Source: RGUW01 sp049421025 (GTDB lineage Bacteria; Cyanobacteriota; Cyanobacteriia; PCC-6307; Cyanobiaceae). Taken from it: 42,338 nucleotides of DNA. A model generated the notes under the pieces. It searched no databases and was not told the origin of the DNA. It saw only the letters and a program-made list of their open reading frames with translations. The stretch is taken from NCBI GenBank assembly GCA_049421025.1, contig JBMSMG010000008.1, positions 1 through 42,338 on the forward strand, in the 5' to 3' direction. Below are positions 1 through 8,260 of the stretch, piece by piece; position 1 is the first letter of the stretch; every line of letters begins with the position of its first letter. The position numbers were made by a program, and so were the translations under genes.

Positions 1-17
1 GCATCCGAGCAGCAGGC

Positions 18-824
18 GTGACGGCGATTCAGCAGCGTTTTGAGGCCCTGCGGCAGCAGCAGCGCTGTGCCTTGATGCCGTTTTTGATGGCGGGTGATCC
101 CGACCTGGAGACCACCGCTGCCTGCCTGCTGGCCCTGCAGGCCGAAGGTGCCGACCTGATCGAACTGGGCATCCCCTACAGCGACCCGTTGGCCGACGGG
201 CCGGTGATTCAGGCCGCCGCCAGTCGCGGCCTGGCTGCAGGCACCACCCCCGCCAAGGTGCTGGCGATGCTGGCTGGCCTCAAAGGCCAACTGAACAGTC
301 CGGTGGTGCTGTTCACCTACAGCAACCCCCTGCTCAATCGGGGCATGGACGCCTTCTGCGCCGATGCCGCCGCCGCAGGGGCAGCCGGCCTGGTGGTACC
401 CGACCTGCCGCTCGAAGAAGCCGAGAAGCTCTCGGCCATTGCGAGCACCCATGGCCTCGATCTGGTGCTGCTGGTGGCCCCCACCACCCCGCCTGAGCGC
501 ATGGCCCGCATTCACAGTGCCAGCCGCGGCTTCACCTATTTGGTGAGCGTGACCGGGGTGACCGGCGTGCGCACCAACCTGCAGGAGCGGGTGGGTCCGC
601 TGGTGCAGCAGCTCAAGACTCAGGGCGACACACCTGTTGCCGTGGGCTTTGGCATTTCGGGTCCCGAGCAGGCCCGCCGCGTGCGCGACTGGGGCGCCGA
701 TGGGGCCATTGTTGGCAGCGCCCTGGTCAAGGTGATGGCCGAGGCCCACAACCAGGGACAGCCCGTGGCTGCAGCAGCGGGAGGCTTCTGCGCTGAGCTG
801 CGCCGCGGCCTCGATCAACCCTGA
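18..824 (+). CDS. trpA: Tryptophan synthase alpha subunit
   Basis: 268 aa, the usual full length of TrpA. The alpha subunit cleaves indole-3-glycerol phosphate to indole and glyceraldehyde-3-phosphate in the last step of tryptophan synthesis, working with TrpB in the cytoplasm. The two catalytic acids fall at the canonical positions: Glu49 in the ELGIPYSDP block and Asp60 in LADGP. The phosphate-binding glycine loops are present towards the C-terminus (VGFGISGPEQ and GAIVGSALV). Translation begins at a GTG only 17 bases into the window, so upstream context is not visible. The next gene starts 11 bp after the stop on the same strand, suggesting co-transcription. No trpB is in the window. Confidence 0.97.
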   Translation: MTAIQQRFEALRQQQRCALMPFLMAGDPDLETTAACLLALQAEGADLIELGIPYSDPLADGPVIQAAASRGLAAGTTPAKVLAMLAGLKGQLNSPVVLFTYSNPLLNRGMDAFCADAAAAGAAGLVVPDLPLEEAEKLSAIASTHGLDLVLLVAPTTPPERMARIHSASRGFTYLVSVTGVTGVRTNLQERVGPLVQQLKTQGDTPVAVGFGISGPEQARRVRDWGADGAIVGSALVKVMAEAHNQGQPVAAAAGGFCAELRRGLDQP

Positions 825-835
825 AGCTGGCGGCA

Positions 836-1453
836 GTGCTGTTTTCAGAGGCCTGCGAGCGCAACAAAGAGCCCATTGCCATCGAGCTGGAGCGCTGGCT
901 GCCGCGGCCTGCGCGCGTGCTCGAGGTGGGCTCAGGCAGCGGTCAGCACGCGGTGCATGTCACCCGCCGCCTGGGCCAGCTGCAGTGGCAGCCCAGCGAA
1001 CGAGCCGAGAACCTTGAGGCTCTGCAGGCACGCCTCACGCTGGAGGGCCGCACCCAGCTGGCAGCCGGTAGCGCGCTGGCTGACGCCATCGGCCTCGATG
1101 TGAGCACTGACGCCTGGCCGGCAGGGCCGTTTGACGCCGTCTTTACGGCCAACACGGCCCACATCATGCCGGCCTCAGCCGTGCCCCAGCTGGTGGCCGG
1201 CGCTGCCTCCGTACTAAGCCCAGGGGGACTGCTGCTGCTTTACGGGCCCTTCAGCGATGGCGGCCGGCACAGCGCCCCCAGCAACGCCGCTTTTGACGCG
1301 CACCTGCGCAGCATCGACGGCTCCATGGGCGTGCGCGATGCCGACTGGATCGGCGAGCTGGCACAACTGGCTGGCCTCAGCGCCCTGGCAGAGGTGGCCA
1401 TGCCCGCCAACAACCGGCTGCTGGTGTACCGCGCCAGCGGCGGCGGCCCATGA
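836..1453 (+). CDS. DUF938 family SAM-dependent methyltransferase
   Basis: 205 aa, GTG start. The opening SEACERNKEPI matches the DUF938 signature, in which a Glu-Arg-Asn-Lys-x-Pro stretch precedes a Rossmann methyltransferase fold. SAM-binding motif I is at residues 28-38 (VLEVGSGSGQH), followed by a conserved FTANTAHIM segment in the middle of the fold and a GGLLLLYGPF strand. The methyl acceptor of this family is not known to me. It follows trpA by 11 bp and is probably transcribed with it, though nothing links it to tryptophan metabolism. Confident of the family, not of a substrate. Confidence 0.88.
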   Translation: MLFSEACERNKEPIAIELERWLPRPARVLEVGSGSGQHAVHVTRRLGQLQWQPSERAENLEALQARLTLEGRTQLAAGSALADAIGLDVSTDAWPAGPFDAVFTANTAHIMPASAVPQLVAGAASVLSPGGLLLLYGPFSDGGRHSAPSNAAFDAHLRSIDGSMGVRDADWIGELAQLAGLSALAEVAMPANNRLLVYRASGGGP

Positions 1454-1468
1454 GTGGGGCCTGGTGCG

Positions 1469-1831
1469 TTAACGCACCACATCGAGGCAGCGGGCCGCCT
1501 GATAGTCGCTGCTGAGCTTGACCAGCTGCTCGCCGACGTCAGCAACAGCATCCACCTTGGTGGCCACTTTTTCGGAGTAGTTGATGTACGCGGCCGGATC
1601 GGTGCTGCGCAGCAACTTGGCTTGTTCAGCGTTGAGCCGCGCCTGGCGCATGTCACGCGTGGTGACATCGAGGCGGGTCTTGGTTTGGCTGAGCTGGGTG
1701 CGCAGCGCCTGACACTGGGCCAGCTGCTGCTCATAGGCCAGATGGGCCAGCAACCAGCGCAACCCCAGCACCACCGCCAGCACGCCCAGGGCCACACCGC
1801 CCACCGCCAGAGCTTTGGTTTTGAGGCTCAC
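1469..1831 (-). CDS. Small membrane-anchored coiled-coil protein, unknown
   Basis: 120 aa from the GTG at 1831; the frame is open upstream to a TTG at 1864, but the GTG places a clean transmembrane helix at the N-terminus (about residues 7-30, rich in Gly, Val, Leu, Ala). The rest is a hydrophilic helix with heptad-like spacing (LRTQLSQTKTRLDV) and a C-terminal segment with two Cys. The architecture suggests a one-pass protein with a soluble helical tail. I do not recognise a named family. A longer open frame covers the opposite strand, but this frame has the more protein-like composition and lies tail-to-tail with the DUF938 gene. Confidence 0.6.
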   Translation of the reverse strand: MSLKTKALAVGGVALGVLAVVLGLRWLLAHLAYEQQLAQCQALRTQLSQTKTRLDVTTRDMRQARLNAEQAKLLRSTDPAAYINYSEKVATKVDAVADVGEQLVKLSSDYQAARCLDVVR

Positions 1832-1893
1832 GCGATCACAACGGCTTGCGCCAATCGTGATCAAGCTGACTGGCCTGTCAAGCAGCGCCGTGA

Positions 1894-3144
1894 TCAGGCC
1901 GCCGCCAGAATTGCTTCAAGACCTGACAACAGGCGCTGCAGCGCTTCGCTGAGCGCAGGGCCATCGAGCATGCCGGTGCTGAGCCGCAGCGCATGGCCGC
2001 CGATGCCAAAGGCATCGCCGCTGACCACCGCCACCCGGTGCTCAAGCGCCAGGCGCCGCATCAGCTCGCGCGCCGTGACACCGCGGCGCGTCAGGCGCGC
2101 CGACACCTCCGGCTCCAAGGCCAACAGGCCATAGAAAGCGCCGTCGGGCTCAGCCAGAAGCCTGAGCGGCAGGCCAGCGCTGCGGGCAGCAGCGACCGCG
2201 TCGATCAGCTGCTGCTGCAAGGCCCCAAGGCCAGCCACATGGGGGCGGCACCAAGTGGGGCCTGCAGCCAAAGCCGCAACAGCCGCAACCTGGGTGAGCC
2301 GCGGCGGGGCGATCAGCACCGTGTCCTGAACCTGCGCCACCCCCGCCATGAGCTGCTCGGGCACCACCGCATAACCCACACGCCAGCCCGCCATGCCATA
2401 GGCCTTGGACAGCGAGAACAGGCTGACGGTGTGGGCTGCGGCGCCTGGCAACGAGCCCGGACTCCAGTGCGCCTGGCAGCCATGCACGAAGTGCTCATAG
2501 GCCTCATCGTGCAAGTGAAACAGCCCCCGCTGAGCGCAGAGCCGGTTGATCGCCTCCAGCACCGCCTGCGGCTGCACAACGCCGCTGGGGTTGCCCGGTG
2601 AAACCGTCACGATCGCCTTGGTGCGCGGCGTGATCGCAGCCGCCAGCCGCTCAGCATCGAGCACCAGGCCCGCATCGACCGGCACCGCCACGCCGCCGGC
2701 CAGCTGCACCGCCATCACGTGGTTGAAGTAATAGGGCAGCGGCACAATCACCTGATCACCGGGACCGGTGATCACCTGGGCGATGGCGTTGAAGGCCATG
2801 TTGCTACCGGCGGTGACCAACAGCTGGCCGCCATCAAGGTCCAGCGCCCCGCCGCCGCGCTCAGGATCACGCAAGCCAGCTGCGATGGCCTCGAGCAACG
2901 CCGGATCGCCAGCCATCGGGCCGTAGCGATGCAGATCGGGCCGCTCGGCGGCGTCCTGGCAGAGCGCTGCGGCCACTGCCTCTGCCACCGCGGCAGGCGG
3001 CCCCCAACGGACCATGCCCTGGGCCAGCGACAGGCAACCCGGCGTGGCGCGCACCAGGCCGCTGATCTCGGGGATCACCGGCTGCAGCACCTGCTCGAGC
3101 CGCTGCGCCGGTGGCGGCCCAGATCTGGGAGGATCACTGCGCAT
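1894..3144 (-). CDS. PLP-dependent aminotransferase, class I/II
   Basis: 416 aa from the ATG at 3144 (an upstream TTG at 3165 would add seven residues). Fold-type I aminotransferase. The PLP Schiff-base lysine lies in SLSKAYGMAGWRVGY at about residue 247; SPGNPSG at 182-188 and HDEAYEHF near 212 are the other expected blocks, and the phosphate/substrate Arg is in the C-terminal ALRLSTG segment. Such enzymes move amino groups between amino acids and 2-oxo acids; aspartate or an aromatic or branched-chain amino acid are all possible substrates and the sequence does not decide between them. Its start is divergent from and only 14 bp away from the YCII-like gene, so the two share a very short promoter region. 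Confidence 0.9.
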   Translation of the reverse strand: MRSDPPRSGPPPAQRLEQVLQPVIPEISGLVRATPGCLSLAQGMVRWGPPAAVAEAVAAALCQDAAERPDLHRYGPMAGDPALLEAIAAGLRDPERGGGALDLDGGQLLVTAGSNMAFNAIAQVITGPGDQVIVPLPYYFNHVMAVQLAGGVAVPVDAGLVLDAERLAAAITPRTKAIVTVSPGNPSGVVQPQAVLEAINRLCAQRGLFHLHDEAYEHFVHGCQAHWSPGSLPGAAAHTVSLFSLSKAYGMAGWRVGYAVVPEQLMAGVAQVQDTVLIAPPRLTQVAAVAALAAGPTWCRPHVAGLGALQQQLIDAVAAARSAGLPLRLLAEPDGAFYGLLALEPEVSARLTRRGVTARELMRRLALEHRVAVVSGDAFGIGGHALRLSTGMLDGPALSEALQRLLSGLEAILAAA

Positions 3145-3158
3145 TAACAAACGCTGGC

Positions 3159-3431
3159 ATGGCAAGCCGCTTCGTGCTGTGGGGCACCTACTGCGACGAC
3201 GTGCTGAACAAGCGCGCCCCTTTTCGCGACGAGCACCTGGCGCGGCTGCAGCAACTCAAGGACGCTGGCAGCTTGATCACCCTGGGCCCAACCACCGATC
3301 TGAGCCTGGTGTTCGGCATTTTTGAAGGGGAGAGCGCTGAGGCTGTTGAAGCACTGGTGAAGGCAGACGTCTACTGGCGCGAGGGGATCTGGACCAGCGT
3401 CGCGATCCACCCCTGGACCCAGGCCTTCTAG
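3159..3431 (+). CDS. YCII-related (YciI-like) protein
   Basis: 90 aa from the ATG at 3159; the frame extends upstream to 3111 but that part would overlap the divergent aminotransferase start. The sequence has the alpha/beta YCII layout: a first strand FVLWGTYCDD, a central RDEHLARLQQLKDAGSLITLGP stretch with the conserved His of the active-site dyad in the DEHL segment, and a final strand ending WTSVAIHPWTQAF. YciI proteins are small cytoplasmic proteins; a few act as dehydrochlorinases or lactone-processing enzymes, most have no known reaction. Its stop overlaps the convergent cytochrome gene by four bases. Confidence 0.85.
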   Translation: MASRFVLWGTYCDDVLNKRAPFRDEHLARLQQLKDAGSLITLGPTTDLSLVFGIFEGESAEAVEALVKADVYWREGIWTSVAIHPWTQAF

Positions 3432-3787
3432 CTGCGGGGCCAACCGGCCTGGGCCTGGGCCCACACGTAGGCCGCCACCGCCTCAGCGCCCCCTTCACCC
3501 AACACAGCTCCGTAGCCGCTCATCTGACCAATGCCGGCCGCAGCCACCTGGGCGATGGCCTCGGGGCTAGCGAGGCCTTGGCGTTCGAGAGCAGCGAGCT
3601 TGAGGGTCTTGCCGCGGCGAATGATGTTGCCGCCATTGACATGGCAACCGGCGCAGTGGTTCTCAAACAGCACACTGCCATCAGCCACCGCCAGGGCCGG
3701 CTGCGGCCACAGCACCAAAGCCACCACCAGCAACAACGCCAGCAGCTGTAGTAACCGTCTGCACAACGCAAGCATCACAGCCCCCAT
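3428..3787 (-). CDS. Cytochrome c6-like (c6B/c6C type) lumenal haem protein
   Basis: 119 aa from the ATG at 3787; an ATG at 3775 and a longer frame from 3877 are alternatives, but the latter would overlap the next gene. A signal peptide (basic RR, hydrophobic stretch about residues 12-28, AxA cleavage near residue 33) is followed by haem motif CAGCH at residues 45-49 and a probable axial Met89 in the GQMSGYG segment. The stretch after the haem motif, NGGNIIRRGKTL, resembles the c6B/c6C subfamilies more than photosynthetic PetJ, where the loop is different; that subfamily call is from memory. The likely role is electron transfer in the thylakoid lumen or periplasm. Confidence 0.85.
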   Translation of the reverse strand: MGAVMLALCRRLLQLLALLLVVALVLWPQPALAVADGSVLFENHCAGCHVNGGNIIRRGKTLKLAALERQGLASPEAIAQVAAAGIGQMSGYGAVLGEGGAEAVAAYVWAQAQAGWPRS

Positions 3788-3855
3788 CGCTGAGCTCCAG
3801 TCTGGGGCCACAGGCGCTAGACAGGCCTGAGCATGCAGTCGGTGGGGGGCGATCG

Positions 3856-5055
3856 GTGCCGTCGGGGAGCCATTCACAGGTCACGGTGCTGCACACCGCC
3901 GACTGGCAGATCGGCAAGCCCTACGGCCGTGTCATTGATCCCGACAAACGCAGCCGTTTGCGCCAACTGCGCCTTGACGCGATCAGCCGCATCGCTGCGC
4001 TCTCGGCAAGCACCGGCGCCAGTGCCGTGGTGATCGCCGGCGATCTGTTTGATTCACCGACACCAGCTGCCAGCGAGGTCAGCGCAGTATGTGCTGCCAT
4101 CGGCAGCATCGACTGCCCGACGCTGGTGGTGCCCGGCAACCATGACCACGGCGGACCCGGCAGCGTTTGGCAAAGCCCTTTGTTTGAAAGCGAGCGGCGC
4201 CGGCGAGCAGCGCAGCTGGTGGTGCTGCAAGAGCCCACGCCCTACGAGCTTGAGGAGCTGGTGGTCTTGCCCTGCGGCCTCAAGCAACGCCATGACAGCC
4301 AGGACCCCTGCAGCTGGCTGGGCCAGCTCGATTGGAACACCCTGCCCAGCAACAAGCCACGCCTGGTGCTGGCCCATGGCGGTGTGAACGGCTTTGGCGC
4401 CAGTGACCTCGATGACGAGAACCCCACCGGCCCCGTCAACCTGATCAACCTCAAGGCTGCCTGGTTCGAGCAGATCGACTATGTGGCCCTGGGCGACTGG
4501 CATGGCTGCAAGCAGGTGCAGGCCAAGGCCTGGTACAGCGGCACCCCCGAGCCCGACCGCTTTGCCCGCAGCGCCGACTACCAAAGCGGCATGGTGCTCG
4601 AGGTGGCCCTGCAGCGCGGCGCGCTGCCTGTGGTGCGGCCCCACAGCACAGGAACTGCCGGCTGGCATGCGCTGCAGATGGCTTTGAGCAGCGACGCCGA
4701 TCTGCAACAGCTCGAGCGCCAGCTCGATCAACTGCTCGCGGGCCGGGTGGGGTTTGACCTGCTGCTGCTTGAGCTGGAAGGCACGCTCAGCATCGGCGCT
4801 CAGCAACGCCTCGAGGCTCTGCTGCAACGCTTTGAGGCGCAGCTGCTGCGGCTCAAGCGGCGCGGCACGGTGGGCATTAGCCCCGAGGCAGCCGAGCTGC
4901 AGGCGCTGGGCCAGTTGAGCGATGCGCCCCTGGTGGCGGCGGTGGCGCGACAACTGCAGCAGCAGCTGCAGGACGCCGGCCAGAGCGAGCAGCGGGCACT
5001 GCTTGGTGAGGCCCTACTCGAGCTGCACCGCAGCACCGTGAGCCCATGCAACTGA
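3856..5055 (+). CDS. SbcD/Mre11-like metallophosphoesterase, DNA repair type
   Basis: 399 aa with a GTG start. Calcineurin-like phosphoesterase motifs are in order: HTADWQIGK (residues about 12-20), IAGDLFD, VPGNHDHGG, LAHGG and GDWHGCKQ. The first motif has Asp-Trp-Gln where Mre11/SbcD has Asp-x-His, so one metal ligand is changed. The C-terminal third is a helical region, rich in Leu, Gln and Glu, probably the capping and partner-binding part. The next gene begins 10 bp before this stop and encodes a Rad50/SbcC-like ATPase, so the pair very likely forms a nuclease-ATPase complex similar to SbcCD or YhaO-YhaN that processes DNA ends. The complex is inferred from family and gene order. Confidence 0.88.
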   Translation: MPSGSHSQVTVLHTADWQIGKPYGRVIDPDKRSRLRQLRLDAISRIAALSASTGASAVVIAGDLFDSPTPAASEVSAVCAAIGSIDCPTLVVPGNHDHGGPGSVWQSPLFESERRRRAAQLVVLQEPTPYELEELVVLPCGLKQRHDSQDPCSWLGQLDWNTLPSNKPRLVLAHGGVNGFGASDLDDENPTGPVNLINLKAAWFEQIDYVALGDWHGCKQVQAKAWYSGTPEPDRFARSADYQSGMVLEVALQRGALPVVRPHSTGTAGWHALQMALSSDADLQQLERQLDQLLAGRVGFDLLLLELEGTLSIGAQQRLEALLQRFEAQLLRLKRRGTVGISPEAAELQALGQLSDAPLVAAVARQLQQQLQDAGQSEQRALLGEALLELHRSTVSPCN

Positions 5056-7745
5056 TCAGCGCGCGGCTGGAGCGGGTGCGGCAGCACAGGCTGCTGGAGC
5101 TGCGCTTTGCGCGCGGCTTCAGCTTGATCGCCGGTGCCAACGAAACCGGCAAGAGCACGGTGGTCGATGCGCTGCACAAGGCCCTGTTTCTCAAAGCCAC
5201 CGCCACCGGGCGCGGCATTGAGGAGCTGCGCTCACTCACCCATGGCGGATTGCCCGAGGTGGAGCTGCGCTTTGCGGCGGCGGGCAGCACCTGGCTGCTG
5301 CGCAAACGCTTTGCCGGCAGCGGCGGCACCTGCCAGTTGAGTCCAGAGAATGGCCCCACCCTGCTGGGGCAAACGGCCGAAACCAAGCTGGCCGAGCTGC
5401 TGCAGGTGAGCGGCCCCATCGAGGGGCGCCGCATTGCCCAGCTGCCCCTGCGCTGGGCCCACCTATGGGTGCGGCAGGGCGAGGCGGGGGATGACCCCTT
5501 GGCCGGCGGCGGCGAGGCCTATGACCTGGCGCAGCTGGTGCAGCAACTGCAGCAGCGCGGCGGTCAGGCGGCAGCGGGGGCAACAGCGGCAGCGCTCGAA
5601 TCGCCCCTGGACCGGCAGGTGCAGCAGCAGCTGCAGCAGCAGCTCGATCTGCAGCTCACCAGCACCGGCAAAGTGCGCGCCGGCTCCCCCCTGGCGGCCT
5701 CGCAGCAGCGCGAAAGCGAGGCCCGCAGCGCCCTCAGCCAGGCCGAACTGCGGCTGGCTGAACTGGAAGCGGCGATGGAGGAGCTGCGGCAGATCGGCGA
5801 GCGGCTCATGGCCATCGAGCAGCAAGAGCGGCCCGCCCTGCTCCAGGAGCGCCAACAGGCGAGCCAACTGCAGCTGCTCACCGCTGAGGCCAAACCGCTG
5901 CAACAGCAGCTCGCCCAACTGCAGAACGCCCAGCGGCAACTGCATGCCCTGCTGGCGCAGCAGCAGGCTGACGGCCAGCAGCTGGCCGCTCTGCAGCAGC
6001 AAGCCAGCCACGATCAATCGCTGCAGCAGCAGCACACCCAGACCTTGGAGCAGCTGCAGCAGCAGTGCAGCCAGCTCGAGCACCAGCAGCAGCACCTGGC
6101 GCGGCAGCAAGAGGTGCTGGCGATCCAGCGCGACCTGGCAACGCTTGAGCGCCAACACGACCAACTGCGCCAGCACAAGCAGCAGTTCGAGACCCTGCAG
6201 CAGCAGGCCGGTGCGATCAAGCAGCAGCTGCAGGACCTGCCTGTGATCACCCCGGAGCAGGTCCGGCAACTGCGCCAATGCGAGCAGGCACTGGCGCAGG
6301 CCCAGGCTCGCTGCCAGGGCATGGCCACGCGCTTGAGCCTCTTGAGCCGTGACCAGAGCGTGACGCTGGACGATCAGCCCGTGCTCGAGGGTCAAGAGCT
6401 GACCATCGAGCAGCCTGCCGTGCTGCAGATCGGCAGCGGCACACGGCTGCAGCTCAGCCCCGCCAGCGGCCAGGCCAGTGATGCGGCGCGCCAGCAGCGC
6501 GAGCAGGCCGAAACCCAGCTAGCCGAGCTGCAAACCCGCTTGGCGTACAGCAGCAGCGATGCCGCCGAGGCCGTGGCGCAACAGCGGCTGGCGCTCGAGA
6601 GCGAACTGAGCAACCTGCGCAAGACCGCGCAGACGATTCCGTGGGCCAAGCTCGAGGCCCAGTTGGCCGAACTGCCGCCGCGGCGCCAGCGGCTGCTCGA
6701 TGCCCTGGCCGCCCACGACGCGGTCGCAGCGCCCGTTACCGATCTGGCCGCACTCGAGGCCAGCCAGGACACGCTCAAACAGAACAACCTGCAGCTTGCA
6801 GCCCAGCTGCGCCAGAGCCTCGAGCAACGCAGTGCCTTGCAGCGCGAGCTTGACGCTCTGAACCAGCAGCACAGCCAACGCCAAAGCGAGATCGGCCGGC
6901 TCAACGGCGCCCTGGCAGCAGCAGCAGCGCAGCTGCAGCAGCTGCAACAGCTGCATGGCGATGCCGCCGCGCTGGCCCAAGGCGAGCACGAGCTGCGCCT
7001 CAGCCTCGAGGCCAGCGAAGGCCGCATCACTGCGCTCAAACAGCAACTGGGCCAAGCCACAGAGCTCAGCAGCACGGCCGAATCACGGTTGCAGCAACTC
7101 GAGAGTGAAAAAGACCTCCTGCTGACGCGCCGCGGCCAGCAGGAGCAGCTCTGCCGCAGCCTGGGGGCCAGCGATCCGGTGGCGGCGCTCGAGCAGCTGC
7201 AGGCCGCCTGGGAGCTCGCAGCGGCCGAGCGCCAGCGGCTCGAGCAGCGCACCGCCGCCTTGCAACTGTTGCTGCAACTGTTTCGCAGCGCCCAGCAGGA
7301 GCTCGGCAGCCGTTACTGCTTGCCGCTGCAGAGCTCGCTGCAGGGCTATCTGGAGGCTCTGGAGCTGCCCAGCAGCGGTTCGGCCCAGATGCACTACGAC
7401 CCGCAAGAGGGTTTTGGCGCGCTGCAGCTGCAGCAGGGCAACCAGAGTTTTGGCTTCACCCAGCTGAGCGGCGGCATGCGCGAGCAACTGGCCGGCGGCC
7501 TGCGGCTGGCCCTGGCCGAGGTGCTGCAACCGGCCTACGACAACTGCCTGCCACTGATCTTTGATGACGCCTTCAGCAACTCCGATCCGCTGCGCCGAGA
7601 GGGGGTACTGCGCATGCTGCAGCGCGGCATCGATCGCGGCCTGCAGATCATTGTGTTCAGCTGCACCCCTGCTGATTTTGGCGATCTGGCCCAAGCGAGC
7701 GGGCTGCGCATCGATCTGCCGGCGCGCGAGTCGAGCGCGCCATGA
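5046..7745 (+). CDS. SbcC/Rad50/YhaN-like SMC-type ATPase without zinc hook
   Basis: 899 aa. Walker A GANETGKST is at residues 30-38, the ABC signature LSGGMREQL at about 807-815 and Walker B LPLIFDDAF at about 835-843, with Asp-Asp where most ABC ATPases have Asp-Glu. Between them lie two long Gln/Leu-rich coiled coils. There is no CxxC zinc hook anywhere; instead a short beta-rich block (about residues 437-475, containing VTLDDQPVLEG) sits where the coiled coil turns. The gene overlaps the phosphoesterase by 10 bp and the acetyltransferase by 4 bp, so the three are translationally linked. The very CAG/CTG-rich DNA here is simply coding for the Gln-rich coils. Confidence 0.88.
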   Translation: MQLISARLERVRQHRLLELRFARGFSLIAGANETGKSTVVDALHKALFLKATATGRGIEELRSLTHGGLPEVELRFAAAGSTWLLRKRFAGSGGTCQLSPENGPTLLGQTAETKLAELLQVSGPIEGRRIAQLPLRWAHLWVRQGEAGDDPLAGGGEAYDLAQLVQQLQQRGGQAAAGATAAALESPLDRQVQQQLQQQLDLQLTSTGKVRAGSPLAASQQRESEARSALSQAELRLAELEAAMEELRQIGERLMAIEQQERPALLQERQQASQLQLLTAEAKPLQQQLAQLQNAQRQLHALLAQQQADGQQLAALQQQASHDQSLQQQHTQTLEQLQQQCSQLEHQQQHLARQQEVLAIQRDLATLERQHDQLRQHKQQFETLQQQAGAIKQQLQDLPVITPEQVRQLRQCEQALAQAQARCQGMATRLSLLSRDQSVTLDDQPVLEGQELTIEQPAVLQIGSGTRLQLSPASGQASDAARQQREQAETQLAELQTRLAYSSSDAAEAVAQQRLALESELSNLRKTAQTIPWAKLEAQLAELPPRRQRLLDALAAHDAVAAPVTDLAALEASQDTLKQNNLQLAAQLRQSLEQRSALQRELDALNQQHSQRQSEIGRLNGALAAAAAQLQQLQQLHGDAAALAQGEHELRLSLEASEGRITALKQQLGQATELSSTAESRLQQLESEKDLLLTRRGQQEQLCRSLGASDPVAALEQLQAAWELAAAERQRLEQRTAALQLLLQLFRSAQQELGSRYCLPLQSSLQGYLEALELPSSGSAQMHYDPQEGFGALQLQQGNQSFGFTQLSGGMREQLAGGLRLALAEVLQPAYDNCLPLIFDDAFSNSDPLRREGVLRMLQRGIDRGLQIIVFSCTPADFGDLAQASGLRIDLPARESSAP

Positions 7746-8245
7746 GCGGCTGCAGCAGCAGCACCCAGCCGCCGCTGAGGCCCTACCGGTGCAGTGATCT
7801 ACCTGCGTTGCTTGCGCTCTACGCCAACGCCGTGCGCAGCCAATGCGCAGCCTGTTACAGCCCGCAGCAGGTGCACGCCTGGAGCAACTACGCGCAGCAA
7901 CAACAGGCCGTGGCAGCGGCCATCGGTCGCGGCACCACCCTGGTGAGCCCGGTGGCCCAGGGCGATGGGCGCCTTGCCGCCTTTGGCGTGCTGGATCCGA
8001 TCGATCGCCTGGCCCTGCTCTACTGCGACGGCCCGTGGAGCCGCCAGGGCCGCGCCAGCGCCCTGCTGGCCGCACTCAGTGCCCATGCCCAAAGCCAAGG
8101 GGTGGTGCGACTGCGCACCGAAGCCAGCCAGTTGTCGCGGCCGCTGCTGCTGCGCCATGGCTGGCAGCTCGAAGCCGAAGAAACGGTGCTGTTTGCCGGT
8201 GTGAGCTTCGTGCGCTGGCGCATGATCAAATCACTGCCGAGCTGA
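7742..8245 (+). CDS. GNAT family N-acetyltransferase
   Basis: 167 aa, beginning in the ATGA overlap with the ATPase stop. It has the GNAT outline: an N-terminal strand (RPYRCSDLPALLALYANAV), a middle strand GRLAAFGVLDP, the acetyl-CoA loop around SRQGRASALLAAL (a variant of the R/Q-x-x-G-x-G/A motif), and the C-terminal LRTEASQLSRPLLLRHGW segment typical of motif B. A Cys-x-x-Cys (CAAC) lies near residues 35-38. The substrate is unknown. The tight overlap with the SbcCD-like pair suggests shared expression, but I know of no mechanism that joins the activities. Confidence 0.82.
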   Translation: MSGCSSSTQPPLRPYRCSDLPALLALYANAVRSQCAACYSPQQVHAWSNYAQQQQAVAAAIGRGTTLVSPVAQGDGRLAAFGVLDPIDRLALLYCDGPWSRQGRASALLAALSAHAQSQGVVRLRTEASQLSRPLLLRHGWQLEAEETVLFAGVSFVRWRMIKSLPS

Positions 8246-8260
8246 GTTCTCCACGTCCCG

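Noticed and set aside
1454..2134. 226-codon plus-strand open frame
   Set aside because: Lies over the aminotransferase and the small membrane protein on the opposite strand; composition is that of a GC-rich shadow frame.
4054..4953. 299-codon minus-strand open frame
   Set aside because: Antisense to the SbcD-like gene, which has all family motifs; no domain in this frame.
5600..6240. CAG/CTG-rich stretch as a trinucleotide repeat or CRISPR-like array
   Set aside because: The repeats are irregular and code for the Gln/Leu-rich coiled coil; no spacer-repeat structure.
5463..6395. 310-codon minus-strand Leu-rich frame
   Set aside because: The Leu/Gln-rich look comes from CAG/CTG codons of the coiled coil read in reverse.
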